Shown one piece after another: positions 17,545 through 25,857 of a stretch of 47,521 nucleotides of DNA. The DNA is taken from contig JADGEO010000028.1 in NCBI GenBank assembly GCA_016744335.1, forward strand, positions 1-47,521. Direction: 5' to 3'. The first letter of the stretch is position 1; each line of letters begins with the position of its first letter. Made by a program: the position numbers and the translations under genes. The notes beneath the pieces were generated by a model. It was not told the DNA's origin. It did no database searches and saw nothing but the letters and a program-made list of their open reading frames with translations. This DNA comes from Anaerolineales bacterium (lineage in GTDB: Bacteria > Chloroflexota > Anaerolineae > Anaerolineales > Villigracilaceae).

Positions 17545-18747
17545 ATGAAAACACAAGATTATATCGCTTTAGAAAACCAATACGGTGCCAATAATTATGC
17601 GCCGCTAGATGTCGTTCTTACCAAAGGGGAAGGCGTTTGGGTTGAAGATGTAGAAGGAAAACGCTATATGGATTGCCTGAGTGCTTACTCTGCGGTTAAT
17701 CAGGGGCATTGTCATCCGAAAATTATGCAAGCTATGTCTGAGCAGATGCAAAAACTGACCCTGACATCTCGTGCCTTTCGCAATGACCAGTTGGGGCTTT
17801 TTTACGAAGAGCTATGCAAGCTGACTAATTCGCATAAAGTCTTGCCCATGAATAGCGGCGCAGAAGCGGTAGAGACGGCGATTAAAGTGGTACGAAAATG
17901 GGGCTATAAGGTCAAAGGTGTGCCAGAAGACCAAGCTGAGATTATTGTTTGCGAAAATAATTTTCATGGCAGAACAATCGCCATCGTAGGCTTTAGCTCA
18001 GACGAAGATTCACGAAATGGATTTGGTCCCTTCCCCACTGGTTTCAAAACCATCCCCTTTGGTGATGCTCAAGCCTTGAAAGATGCCATCACGCCCAACA
18101 CAGTTGGCTTCATGGTTGAGCCGATACAAGGCGAAGCAGGCGTAATTGTTCCCCCAGCAGGCTATCTCAAAGAAGTACGAGAGATTTGTACTGAAAATAA
18201 TGTGACGCTGGTTTTAGATGAAATCCAAACGGGATTAGGACGCACGGGGAAACTTCTTGCCGAAGAACATGATGGCATTGAAGCTGACTTGACCTTAATT
18301 GGGAAGGCATTATCTGGCGGTTTTTATCCTGTTTCGGCAGTACTTTCGAATACTGCCGTGATGGATGTTTTGCAACCTGGTGAGCATGGAAGCACCTTTG
18401 GTGGCAATCCGTTGGGCGTAGCTGTAGCCCGTGAATCTCTAAAAGTTTTGGTTGAAGAAGGTTTAATTGAAAATGCAGAAAAGATGGGGGCTTATTTCAT
18501 CGAAGGTTTGCGTAAAATTGAGCAAGCGCAGATTAAAGAAATTCGCGGTAAGGGTTTGTTGATTGCTGTTGAGTTTGATCCTGAAGCAGGTGGTGCACAT
18601 CAATTTGTTGAAGAGTTATCTGAAAAAGGCTTGCTCTGCAAAGAAACGCATGTTCATACGATTCGTTTTGCACCGCCACTCGTCATCACAAAAGACGAAG
18701 TAGATTGGGCTTTAGAGCGCATCGAAGAGGTCTTTACAGCGGCGTAA
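17545..18747 (+). CDS. rocD: Ornithine aminotransferase
   Basis: 400 residues, the usual length. It is a class III PLP-dependent aminotransferase: [13 protein letters not shown] binds the PLP phosphate, NNFHGRT is typical, [12 protein letters not shown] contacts the PLP ring, and the Schiff-base lysine is K254 in [16 protein letters not shown]. The N-terminal [16 protein letters not shown] and [16 protein letters not shown] are specific to ornithine aminotransferase rather than ArgD or GabT. It converts ornithine and 2-oxoglutarate to glutamate semialdehyde and glutamate. It is followed by arginine deiminase and ornithine carbamoyltransferase, so the cluster takes arginine through citrulline and ornithine to glutamate. 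RBS AAAGGAG. Confidence 0.93.
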   Translation: MKTQDYIALENQYGANNYAPLDVVLTKGEGVWVEDVEGKRYMDCLSAYSAVNQGHCHPKIMQAMSEQMQKLTLTSRAFRNDQLGLFYEELCKLTNSHKVLPMNSGAEAVETAIKVVRKWGYKVKGVPEDQAEIIVCENNFHGRTIAIVGFSSDEDSRNGFGPFPTGFKTIPFGDAQALKDAITPNTVGFMVEPIQGEAGVIVPPAGYLKEVREICTENNVTLVLDEIQTGLGRTGKLLAEEHDGIEADLTLIGKALSGGFYPVSAVLSNTAVMDVLQPGEHGSTFGGNPLGVAVARESLKVLVEEGLIENAEKMGAYFIEGLRKIEQAQIKEIRGKGLLIAVEFDPEAGGAHQFVEELSEKGLLCKETHVHTIRFAPPLVITKDEVDWALERIEEVFTAA

Positions 18748-18754
18748 TAGTATG

Positions 18755-18798
18755 CCCCGAAAGGTTTTATTATATATTTTCACTAAAACCTTTCGGGG
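18755..18798 (+). repeat. Palindrome between rocD and arcA
   Basis: CCCCGAAAGGTTTTA (18755-18769) pairs perfectly with TAAAACCTTTCGGGG (18784-18798) across a 14-base loop. It has no T-run. One arm is also found at 12818-12834. It may modulate readthrough from rocD to arcA. Confidence 0.7.
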
Positions 18799-18814
18799 TT
18801 TAAGAAGGATTAAA

Positions 18815-20041
18815 ATGAAAAAAGAATTCGGCGTCCACTCAGAAGTTGGTAAGTTACGCAAAGTCATTGTTCATCGCCCCGGCTTAGAAATGCGGCGGCT
18901 GACGCCATCCAATTGCAACGAGCTACTTTTCGATGACGTTATCTGGACGCACAGAGCACAAAAAGATCACGATATTTTCGTCAAGCTCATGCGGGAAGAT
19001 TTCGGCGTACAAGTGATGTATATCCACGAATTGCTTGCGGATGTGGTCGCCGAGCCGGAAGGGCGTGCCTATATTTTGGATAGAAAGCTCACGCCCTTCG
19101 ACGTGGGCGTGGGAGGTGCTGTTGAGCTTCGCGACTGGATGGAGGAGATGGATGCTCCGACCCTTGCCGCCCATCTCATCGGCGGTGTGACCATGAGCGA
19201 GTTGCCAGCAGAAATTTGTCCCTTTGCTAAAAAAGCCTTTGGTGCCAATGAATTCGCCCTGTCCCCCTTGCCCAACCAGCTTTTTACCCGCGATAGCTCT
19301 AGTTGGATTTATGAAGGCGTGACCGTCAACCCCATGTTTTGGTATGCGCGCCGCAAAGAGAGTTTGCATTTGAACGCCATTTACAAATACCATCCCGAAT
19401 TCAAAGGCGGCGATTTCGATATTCTCTGGGGGGACCCCGATATAGATTATGGCAATGCAATGATCGAAGGCGGCGATGTGATGCCTGTCGGGAATGGTGT
19501 AGTCCTAATTGGCATGGGCGAACGCACGACACACCAGGCAGTTGGTTTGCTCGCACAGGAATTATTCAAGTGCGGGGTTGCTAACCATATCCTTGCCGCG
19601 CACATGCCCTCTGATCGCGCCAGTATGCACCTAGACACTGTTTTTACTTTCTGCGATCGTGATTTAGTAACGGCTTATGAGCAAGTTGTTGATCGCATTC
19701 TGCCAATCAGCTACAGACCTGGCAAAAAGGGCATGTTGGACATCAGAGTAGAGGAAAAAGGTTGGCTTCAAGCTGTTCAGGATGCTATGGGATTAAAAAA
19801 ACTGCGCATCATCCCCACCGGCGGAGACGATTTTCAACAAGCTAGAGAGCAATGGGATGACGGAAATAACGTAGTCGCATTAGAGCCGGGCGTAGTCGTT
19901 GCCTACGACCGCAACGAGTGGACAAATGAAAAGCTAGAGAACGCTGGCGTAACCGTGCTAACCATCCCAGGCTCCGAGCTAGGGCGCGGACGTGGTGGCG
20001 GTCACTGCATGACTTGCCCCGTTTTACGAGATCCAATTTAA
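18815..20041 (+). CDS. arcA: Arginine deiminase
   Basis: 408 residues from ATG 18815, which has AGAAGGAT upstream; a longer frame from 18752 would start inside the palindrome. Family motifs: GKLRKVIVHRPGLEMRRLTP at the N-terminus, LFTRDSS, EGGDVMPVGNGVVLIGMGER, HLDTVFTFCD, and the C-terminal GRGGGHCMTCP with catalytic Cys398. It hydrolyses L-arginine to citrulline and ammonia in the cytoplasm, the first step of the deiminase pathway. No carbamate kinase gene (arcC) is in the window and no arginine/ornithine antiporter is seen. Confidence 0.95.
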   Translation: MKKEFGVHSEVGKLRKVIVHRPGLEMRRLTPSNCNELLFDDVIWTHRAQKDHDIFVKLMREDFGVQVMYIHELLADVVAEPEGRAYILDRKLTPFDVGVGGAVELRDWMEEMDAPTLAAHLIGGVTMSELPAEICPFAKKAFGANEFALSPLPNQLFTRDSSSWIYEGVTVNPMFWYARRKESLHLNAIYKYHPEFKGGDFDILWGDPDIDYGNAMIEGGDVMPVGNGVVLIGMGERTTHQAVGLLAQELFKCGVANHILAAHMPSDRASMHLDTVFTFCDRDLVTAYEQVVDRILPISYRPGKKGMLDIRVEEKGWLQAVQDAMGLKKLRIIPTGGDDFQQAREQWDDGNNVVALEPGVVVAYDRNEWTNEKLENAGVTVLTIPGSELGRGRGGGHCMTCPVLRDPI

Positions 20042-20077
20042 TGGGGGTTTAGTCATGAGACAGGCAAATGCCTGTTA

Positions 20078-20121
20078 GCCGCAAGCAAGTTGAATATAAG
20101 AGCGAAGCGGTTTTTCATCCA
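20078..20121 (+). repeat. Half copy of foldback element
   Basis: CCGCAAGCAAGTTGAATATA followed by GAGCGAAGCGGTTTTTCATCC matches the right terminus of the foldback family. The left part is absent or unrecognisable (a short CAGGCAAATGCCTG palindrome stands there instead). It lies between arcA and the ornithine carbamoyltransferase gene. Confidence 0.5.
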
Positions 20122-20162
20122 ATAAAAAACAAGAAAAAAATGAATAAATAAAGGAAAAAATA

Positions 20163-21161
20163 ATGGCATTCAACCTAAAAAATCGAAGTTTTGTAAAATT
20201 ATTAGATTTCACACCAAAGGAAATCAGATTTCTGCTCGAACTTTCCGCAGATCTCAAAAAAGCAAAATACGCGGGCTATGAACAACCTAAGTTGACGGGT
20301 AAAAATATCGCTCTGATTTTTGAAAAAGCATCCACTCGTACTCGCTGTGCTTTTGAGACAGCGGCTTACGATCAAGGCGCGCATGTAACTTATCTTGGAC
20401 CCACTGGCTCACAATTGGGCACAAAAGAAACTGTCAAAGACACAGCTCGTGTGTTGGGGCGGATGTATGACGGGATTGAATATCGTGGTTTTGGGCAAGT
20501 GCGTGTCGAAGAATTGGCAGAATTTTCTGGTGTGCCAGTTTGGAATGGATTAACCAATGAATATCACCCTACCCAAATCCTTGCAGATTTACTTACGATG
20601 ATGGAGCATTCGGATAAGCCCTTACATCAAATTTCATTTGCTTATTTGGGTGATGCCCGAAATAATATGGCAAACTCTTTGATGATTGGTGCGGCTAAAA
20701 TGGGCATGGATTTCCGTTCTGTTGCACCCAAAGCTGTACAACCGAACAAAGAACTTGTGTTGGTCGCCGAAAAAATTGCAACAGAGACAGGCGCAGAAAT
20801 CACCATTACAGATGATTTGGATGTCGGTGTCAAAGGTTGTGACTTTTTAGTGACAGATGTTTGGGTTTCTATGGGTGAGCCAAAAGAAGTTTGGAAAGAA
20901 CGCATTAGTCTTTTGAAAAATTATCAGGTCAATCAGGCGGCTATGGAAAAAACAGGTAATCCTCATGTAAAATTTATGCACTGCCTACCCGCTTTCCACA
21001 ACGCCGACACTGTCATCGGCGCGGAAATCAAAGAAGAATTTGGTCTGGATTCGATGGAAGTTACCGAAGATGTTTTCGAGTCCGATGCCTCGATTGTTTT
21101 TGACGAAGCCGAAAATCGTTTGCATACCATCAAAGCGGTGATGGTCGCAACGTTGGGATAA
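20163..21161 (+). CDS. argF: Ornithine carbamoyltransferase (catabolic context)
   Basis: 332 residues. The carbamoyl-phosphate loop STRTR begins at residue 57; HPTQ is present in [11 protein letters not shown]; the ornithine-binding HCLPAFH is at about residue 273. The sequence [20 protein letters not shown] is typical of ArgF/ArcB. The enzyme interconverts citrulline plus phosphate and ornithine plus carbamoyl phosphate. Beside arginine deiminase and ornithine aminotransferase it probably acts in the catabolic direction (ArcB role), although an anabolic role cannot be excluded. No carbamate kinase is adjacent, so the fate of carbamoyl phosphate is not shown here. Confidence 0.94.
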   Translation: MAFNLKNRSFVKLLDFTPKEIRFLLELSADLKKAKYAGYEQPKLTGKNIALIFEKASTRTRCAFETAAYDQGAHVTYLGPTGSQLGTKETVKDTARVLGRMYDGIEYRGFGQVRVEELAEFSGVPVWNGLTNEYHPTQILADLLTMMEHSDKPLHQISFAYLGDARNNMANSLMIGAAKMGMDFRSVAPKAVQPNKELVLVAEKIATETGAEITITDDLDVGVKGCDFLVTDVWVSMGEPKEVWKERISLLKNYQVNQAAMEKTGNPHVKFMHCLPAFHNADTVIGAEIKEEFGLDSMEVTEDVFESDASIVFDEAENRLHTIKAVMVATLG

Positions 21162-21195
21162 AAAAACAGACAAATAACGACAAGGTTGATTTATT

Positions 21196-22527
21196 ATGAC
21201 TTTTCTTTCACGCCTCCACTCAAAAACCCTAGACGCACATTTTCAACATCTAGCCATCAAGCAGATATTATCCGCCGCACTAGAAGCCGCAGAGCCACAA
21301 AAAGCAGTGCAAAAGGTACTCAAAAAAGAAAAGAATTTTCTCGAAATCGAAGAGCAAAGCTATCACCTTGACGATATTGAGAATATCTACCTTGTCGCTT
21401 TCGGAAAAGCCGCCCGCGCAATGGCGAGCGCAACCCACAAGATATTGGGCAACGCCCTCTGCAAAGGGATTATCGTTAGCAAGCATCCCCTTAGCGAAAA
21501 GACTTCCGAAGTTTTGAAAACTTCGGAAGTCTTTCTCGCAGGACATCCCATCCCAGATGAACGTAGCCTAGCCGCCGGAGAAGAAATTTTAGACCTTCTC
21601 TCTCAAACCACCAAAAATGACCTCGTTCTTTTCCTCATTTCTGGCGGTGGCTCTGCGCTCATTACAGCCCCCGAAAAGGGTATCACCCTCGCTGACCTAC
21701 AAAATATCACATCTCTTCTTTTAGGCAGCGGTGCGCGCATTGACGAAATCAACACCCTCCGCCGAGCCTTAGATCGCGTCAAGGGTGGCGGGCTGGCAAA
21801 AGCCGCTTTTCCTGCGCAAATAGCCAGCCTAATTCTCTCCGATGTTGTCGATTCCCCACTCGAAGCCATCGCGTCGGGGCCTACCGTTCCCAATCCCACC
21901 ACAAACGCCGATGCGCTCGCCATTCTATCAAAATATACTTTACTTACGAAAACGCCTTCTGCCATCATTGACATTCTGAACAAAAAACAGGATGATAAGA
22001 GCAAAAATTCAAAGGGAAAAACTTTCATTATTGGGAGCAATCGCATTTCCGCAGAAGCGGCACGGGATATAGCGATTCAGGAGGGATTTAAGACTCATAT
22101 CCTAACCACATCTTTGCAGGGCGAAGCGTCAGAAAAAGGGAACGAACTTGCCCTCCACTTGCTTGCCACCAAAGAGCATCCCCTTTGCGTAATCGTGGGC
22201 GGAGAAACCACCGTCACACTTGGAGATGCTACTGGATTTGGCGGACGCAATCAAGAAATGGCATTAGCGGCAGTAGAAGCATTGAGCGGTGCAAGAGATA
22301 AAATGCTCATCACCCTCGCTACAGACGGAGATGATGGTCCCACCGACGCGGCGGGAGCAGTGGTTACGGGGGAAACACTCGAAAGATCAAAATCGCTTGG
22401 ACTTGATGTTAAAAATCATCTAAGAGAGCATGATGCCTATCCCTTGTTTAATGCACTAGATGATTTATTGAAACCAGAACCAACCGGAACTAATGTGAAT
22501 GACTTGGCTTTTTTGTTTGCTTTCTAA
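21196..22527 (+). CDS. Glycerate 2-kinase, MOFRL family
   Basis: 443 residues. Two-domain GckA/TtuD type: the N-terminal domain has VAFGKAARAMA, the GHPIPDERSLAAGEEIL segment, LISGGGSALITAP and NTLRRALDRVKGGGLA. The C-terminal MOFRL domain has CVIVGGETTVTLG, GFGGRNQEMALAA and ATDGDDGPTDAAGA. It phosphorylates glycerate at the 2-position. It starts 34 bp after the carbamoyltransferase and may share its transcript. It is odd in carrying a 37-bp perfect palindrome in frame (21498-21534), read as KTSEVLKTSEVF just before the conserved GHPIPDE. The frame stays open, so the protein probably tolerates it. Confidence 0.88.
   Translation: MTFLSRLHSKTLDAHFQHLAIKQILSAALEAAEPQKAVQKVLKKEKNFLEIEEQSYHLDDIENIYLVAFGKAARAMASATHKILGNALCKGIIVSKHPLSEKTSEVLKTSEVFLAGHPIPDERSLAAGEEILDLLSQTTKNDLVLFLISGGGSALITAPEKGITLADLQNITSLLLGSGARIDEINTLRRALDRVKGGGLAKAAFPAQIASLILSDVVDSPLEAIASGPTVPNPTTNADALAILSKYTLLTKTPSAIIDILNKKQDDKSKNSKGKTFIIGSNRISAEAARDIAIQEGFKTHILTTSLQGEASEKGNELALHLLATKEHPLCVIVGGETTVTLGDATGFGGRNQEMALAAVEALSGARDKMLITLATDGDDGPTDAAGAVVTGETLERSKSLGLDVKNHLREHDAYPLFNALDDLLKPEPTGTNVNDLAFLFAF
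21498..21534. repeat. In-frame palindromic insert in glycerate kinase gene
   Basis: An 18-bp arm (AAAGACTTCCGAAGTTTT), one G, then its exact reverse complement. The same 37-bp design, differing at one position per arm, forms the terminator-like hairpin at 44913-44949. Here it lies inside a coding sequence without breaking the frame. Confidence 0.85.
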
Positions 22528-22597
22528 GCTACTTATGTTTTTTATGAGCGAGTTGTAATTCTGAAGGGCGATGGTTTTGTACATAGTATGGAGATAA

Positions 22598-22710
22598 TAG
22601 ACCTCTTGCAAAAGTCTGTTTTCTCTACGCTCCCTGCGCCGTCCTCGGCGCAGGCTTCTCTAAAACACGCCGCCGAGGACGGCGGCTAGAGCACTTATGC
22701 AAGATGTCTA
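22598..22710. mobile_element. Short MITE-like element with 4-bp target duplication
   Basis: TAGACCTCTTGCAAAAGT (22598-22615) and ACTTATGCAAGATGTCTA (22693-22710) form 18-bp terminal inverted repeats with two mismatches. ATAA flanks both sides (22594-22597 and 22711-22714). Inside are two GC-rich hairpins: CCTGCGCCG/CGGCGCAGG and CCGCCG/CGGCGG. It has no reading frame, so a transposase must act in trans. It sits within the degenerate sequence upstream of comM copy 2. Confidence 0.6.
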
Positions 22711-22790
22711 ATAAATCGCATAAGAAATCCAAATGTTTTTCCTGATAAAAATGAAAATTTGAATACTGTTTAGCTTAAATATGCTGTCAA
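22703..22790 (+). repeat. Dispersed repeat shared with right end of window
   Basis: TCTAATAAATCGCATAAGAA and the following TTTTTCCTGATAAAAA ... ATACTGTTTAGCTTA recur at 47231-47305 with small changes. It lies just upstream of comM copy 2. No function is visible. Confidence 0.6.
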
Positions 22791-22843
22791 AATCACCCTT
22801 CTACCCTTCATGTAGCAAGAAAAAAGTGGTCTATTGTGTGTAA

Positions 22844-23326
22844 CCCTAGCCTTGCGGCTACGCAGGTGACCCCGTCCGCGCCTGCACTTGTTCTCACTCC
22901 ACCGTAACCCGCTACCAAAAACGGATTTCAGGTCCTATGCTCGACCGCATAGATATCCACATCGAAGTCCCGCGCGTAGATTTTGAAAAACTGTCTGATA
23001 AACGCAGAGGGGAAAGCTCAGAAGATATTCGCGCTAGAGTAGAAAAAGCGCGTCAAATACAAAGAGATAGATTCACCGAACTAAAAAATGGTGTAATGAC
23101 CAACGCCGACATGCGCGTTGCAGAAGTCCGTCAGTTTTGCGAATTAGATGAAGCGGGGCAAGCACTCATTAAAACAGCGATGGCACAATTGCAACTCTCC
23201 GCGCGGGCTTATCATCGCATTTTGAAATTATCACGCACAATTGCAGATTTGGCAGGGGAGGAGAATATCGCGTCCACGCATTTGGCGGAAGCGTTGCAGT
23301 ATAGACCGAAGGGGATGATGGTTTAG
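22844..23326 (+). pseudogene. comM: comM/yifB 3' fragment, copy 2
   Basis: Almost identical to copy 1 over its length by eye; I see only a few changes near the 3' end (GAGGCG to GAAGCG, GGCCTA to GACCGA). The PCPCG segment is interrupted: the first Cys codon is TAG (22847-22849) and a TAA precedes it. Translation could start only at ATG 22937, giving 129 residues of the C-terminal bundle without the ATPase. The upstream sequence AAGAAAAAAGTGGTCTATTG (22818-22837) is shared with copy 3 and in part with copy 4. Downstream tail GGGGGAGAAATGATGTTAG is shared with copies 1 and 4. Confidence 0.85.
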
Positions 23327-23362
23327 AGGGAAAAAGATGGGGGAGAAATGATGTTAGAGGAG

Positions 23363-23403
23363 GGCACTCAAGTTCAAAATAAGTACGCATCGGTCTTTAA
23401 TCC
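23363..23403 (+). repeat. Half copy of foldback element next to comM copy 2
   Basis: GGCACTCAAGTTCAAAATAA followed by GTACGCATCGGTCTTTAATCC resembles the right terminus of the foldback family, more diverged than the other half copies. Confidence 0.4.
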
Positions 23404-23416
23404 TATTTTTTTATTC

Positions 23417-23445
23417 TTGACTTTTTATTTATTTATCTATATACT
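23417..23445 (+). promoter_or_regulatory. Sigma-70-type promoter of gntR gene
   Basis: TTGACT (23417-23422), 17-base spacer, TATACT (23440-23445). The spacing is ideal. The operator at 23443-23458 overlaps the -10 and the expected start site. Confidence 0.7.
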
Positions 23446-23458
23446 GGTATAGACCGCT
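23443..23458 (+). promoter_or_regulatory. dre-like operator (DasR/NagR type) on gntR promoter
   Basis: ACTGGTATAGACCGCT agrees with the DasR/NagR consensus ACTGGTCTAGACCACT at 14 of 16 positions. Occupancy would block the promoter, implying autorepression relieved by a phosphorylated amino sugar, as in NagR/DasR. A second partial half-site GTCTACC follows at 23459-23465. Confidence 0.6.
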
Positions 23459-23485
23459 AGTCTACCGTACCTGATAGGATAAAAC

Positions 23486-24232
23486 ATGTCCTTAGATAAA
23501 CAATCTCCCCTGCCAATCTATTATCAACTTAAAGAGCTTTTGAGAGAAAATATCGTGTCTAGAAAATGGACTCCGGGCACGATGATTCCTTCTGAACGTG
23601 AATTGAGCGAGCGATATGAAATTAGTCGTATGACAGTTCGGCAGGCATTGGGCGAATTGACGCGAGAAGGGATTTTATACCGAGAAAAGGGAAAGGGCAC
23701 TTTTGTCGCTGAACCTAAAATACAGCAGGCACTGACCAGTTTGACCAGTTTTTCAGAAGATATGCAGACTCGAGGTAAACACTCTGGGGGAAAAGTTTTG
23801 CGTTTGGCATTGGTTTCTGCACCCGTGCGGGTTATGGAAGCCCTAAAAGTATCTCCTGACCAGAAAGTTCTTTTGCTGAAACGCCTGCGTATGGCTGAAG
23901 AGGCGCCAATTGCAGTGGAAAGCTGTTTTTTGCATTTTCCGAATGTTCAGGATTTGTTGAATGAGAATTTTGAAAACACATCTCTTTACAGCCTGCTCAG
24001 TCAGAAGTTTGAAATAACCCCAACTCGTGCACAACAAAAAGTAGAAGCTGGTCTTTGTAGCTCGCGGGAAAAAGAGCTTCTTATGATAGAAGCTGGTGCC
24101 CCTGTACTTCGTAATAGGCGTATCACTTTTGATCAAACAGGAAGAGTCTTTGAATATACTGAATCGGCTTATCGAGCTGACCGATATATCTTTCAGGTCG
24201 AACTAGATACATCGAAGGAGGTGAGAGAATAA
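23486..24232 (+). CDS. GntR/HutC-family repressor, NagR/DasR-like
   Basis: 248 residues. The winged helix is at about residues 8-75 (PLPIYYQLKELLRENI, GTMIPSERELSERYEISRMT, VRQALGELTREGILYR). A UTRA effector domain follows (LTSFSEDMQTRGKHSG, later LRNRRITFDQTGRVFEYTES). NagR/YvoA and DasR, which sense glucosamine-6-P or GlcNAc-6-P, have this layout. A matching operator lies in its own promoter and the gene is followed by a sugar importer and amino-sugar enzymes. I therefore infer that it represses this murein/amino-sugar region. Effector identity is inference. Confidence 0.87.
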   Translation: MSLDKQSPLPIYYQLKELLRENIVSRKWTPGTMIPSERELSERYEISRMTVRQALGELTREGILYREKGKGTFVAEPKIQQALTSLTSFSEDMQTRGKHSGGKVLRLALVSAPVRVMEALKVSPDQKVLLLKRLRMAEEAPIAVESCFLHFPNVQDLLNENFENTSLYSLLSQKFEITPTRAQQKVEAGLCSSREKELLMIEAGAPVLRNRRITFDQTGRVFEYTESAYRADRYIFQVELDTSKEVRE

Positions 24233-24299
24233 AAAAAACTAACAAATCTTGTTACCATAGAAGTTTATAAAAAACAATATTCACAAGGAGTGAAGAAAA

Positions 24300-25691
24300 A
24301 TGAAAAACCTTAAAGTCTTAGTTTTATTGGCACTTGCTTTTACACTGGCGTTCAGTGTTGTAGCATGTCAACCCGCTGTTGAAGAACCTGCTATAGAAGA
24401 AGCACTAGTTGAAGAACCCGTAGCAGAAGAATCCGTAGCAGAAGAACCTGTTGCAGAAGAGCCTGTTGCAGAAGAGCCAGCAGAGGAAGAAGTTGCTGAA
24501 GAACCTGCTACTGAAGAAGTCACCGTGACCGTTTGGTCTTGGCGCACAGAAGATGAAGATGCCTATAATGAAATCTTCGATGTTTACGAAGCAGCACACC
24601 CCGGCGTAACCGTTGAGTTTGTCCCCTTCGTTGCCACCGACTATAACAACATCCTAGCCACCGGCTTGACCGGTGAAGGTGGTCCTGATGTTGCTCAATT
24701 GCGCGCTTACGGCGGCATTCAACCTCTCATCGAAGCGGGACAATTGCTCCCCTTGGACGGCGAAATCGAAAGCCTTGCCAACTTCCCCGCAGGTCTCTTG
24801 AAAGGTGCCACAGCTCTGTCTGACGGACGTATTTATGGCGTTCCCTTTGGAGTTCAAGCTTTCACAGCTTTCTATAACGTAGCCATTTTTGAAGAACTCG
24901 GTTTAGAAGAACCCGCAACTTGGAATGAATTTATCGCTGTTTTAGATGCTCTTCAAGCTGCTGACTATATCGCAATTTCTGCTCCCGCCAAAGACACTTG
25001 GATGTTACCCTTAATCCATGACGCAGTTGCCGCGCCTCGCTATGGTAGCACTGAGTTTGAAGCTGAAATTCTTTCTGGCGAAACCGATTTCAATGATCCT
25101 GATTATGTAGCATCCCTTGGCGTTATTCAAGATTTGCAACCATACTTCCCCGAAGATGTAGTGGGTATTGATTACAACAGCTCCAAGACTCTCTTCCTCA
25201 CCGAACAAGCTGGTATCTTCATCGGCGGCTCTTTTGAAGTTGGATTCTGGCGCAATGAAGGTCCAGATTTGAACTTAGGCGTTTTCCGTATTCCCGCTCC
25301 TCCTGAATCTATAACTGATTCTGTTGTCCCCGGCTGGATGGATGGTTCTTTCGGCGTAAATGCCCTAAGCGATTCTCCCGATGCCGCCAAAGAATTGGTC
25401 AATTGGATGGGTACTCCCGAATTCGGTCAGATGTTCACAGAAAAAATCAAACAACTTTCTGCTATTCCGGGCATGGTTCCTACCGACCCACTATTGGTTG
25501 AGTTTGCTGAACTTTTTGCTGAAACTCCCGCTTCTTACCTTACTTTGGTCAACTTCCGCTACGGAGACCCCTCTGGTAGCACCCTCTTAGGTGAAGGCAT
25601 TCAATCAATGTTCTTGGGCAATGCAACTCCCGACAGCGTTGCAGCCAGCATGCAAGAAGGTGTTTCTCAATGGTTCACCCCTGGTGAATAA
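24300..25691 (+). CDS. Sugar ABC importer, substrate-binding lipoprotein
   Basis: 463 residues. The lipoprotein signal has lipobox VVAC (Cys23). It is followed by an acidic linker of repeated EEPVAE units to about residue 73, then a family 1 (MalE-like) binding domain beginning VTVWSWRTEDEDAYNEI, with VPFGVQAFTAFYNVAIFEEL and GWMDGSFGVNALSDSPDAAK. It captures a mono- or oligosaccharide outside the membrane. Position after a NagR-like regulator and before murein-recycling genes suggests an amino sugar or muropeptide. RBS AAGGAG lies 9 bases upstream. Confidence 0.9.
   Translation: MKNLKVLVLLALAFTLAFSVVACQPAVEEPAIEEALVEEPVAEESVAEEPVAEEPVAEEPAEEEVAEEPATEEVTVTVWSWRTEDEDAYNEIFDVYEAAHPGVTVEFVPFVATDYNNILATGLTGEGGPDVAQLRAYGGIQPLIEAGQLLPLDGEIESLANFPAGLLKGATALSDGRIYGVPFGVQAFTAFYNVAIFEELGLEEPATWNEFIAVLDALQAADYIAISAPAKDTWMLPLIHDAVAAPRYGSTEFEAEILSGETDFNDPDYVASLGVIQDLQPYFPEDVVGIDYNSSKTLFLTEQAGIFIGGSFEVGFWRNEGPDLNLGVFRIPAPPESITDSVVPGWMDGSFGVNALSDSPDAAKELVNWMGTPEFGQMFTEKIKQLSAIPGMVPTDPLLVEFAELFAETPASYLTLVNFRYGDPSGSTLLGEGIQSMFLGNATPDSVAASMQEGVSQWFTPGE
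24374..24510 (+). repeat. Coding tandem repeat for acidic linker
   Basis: Imperfect units of GAAGAACCTGTTGCA type encode the EEPVA repeats between the lipid anchor and the binding domain. Similar acidic or Ala/Pro linkers follow the lipobox of the peptide-binding protein. They probably act as spacers through the cell wall. Confidence 0.8.
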
Positions 25692-25712
25692 AATTAGTTA
25701 GATTCTAATCCC

Positions 25713-25750
25713 TTTGGTGGCTCACTCTTGGAAGGGAGTGAGCCACCAAA
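25713..25750 (+). promoter_or_regulatory. Intercistronic hairpin after sugar-binding-protein gene
   Basis: TTTGGTGGCTCACTC pairs perfectly with GAGTGAGCCACCAAA across an eight-base loop and has no T-run. It lies between binding protein and permease, as the hairpin at 9021-9047 does in the peptide importer. It probably stabilises the upstream message or limits readthrough. Confidence 0.65.
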
Positions 25751-25857
25751 TATCAGTTGAAAGAGTTTTTCTAGAACTGTGCATTAGACTTTCTAAAATC
25801 CACATTTCTCGCAAGTTTCTTTCCCTCTTATATATTTTTTTACTAAAAAGGTGAGAT

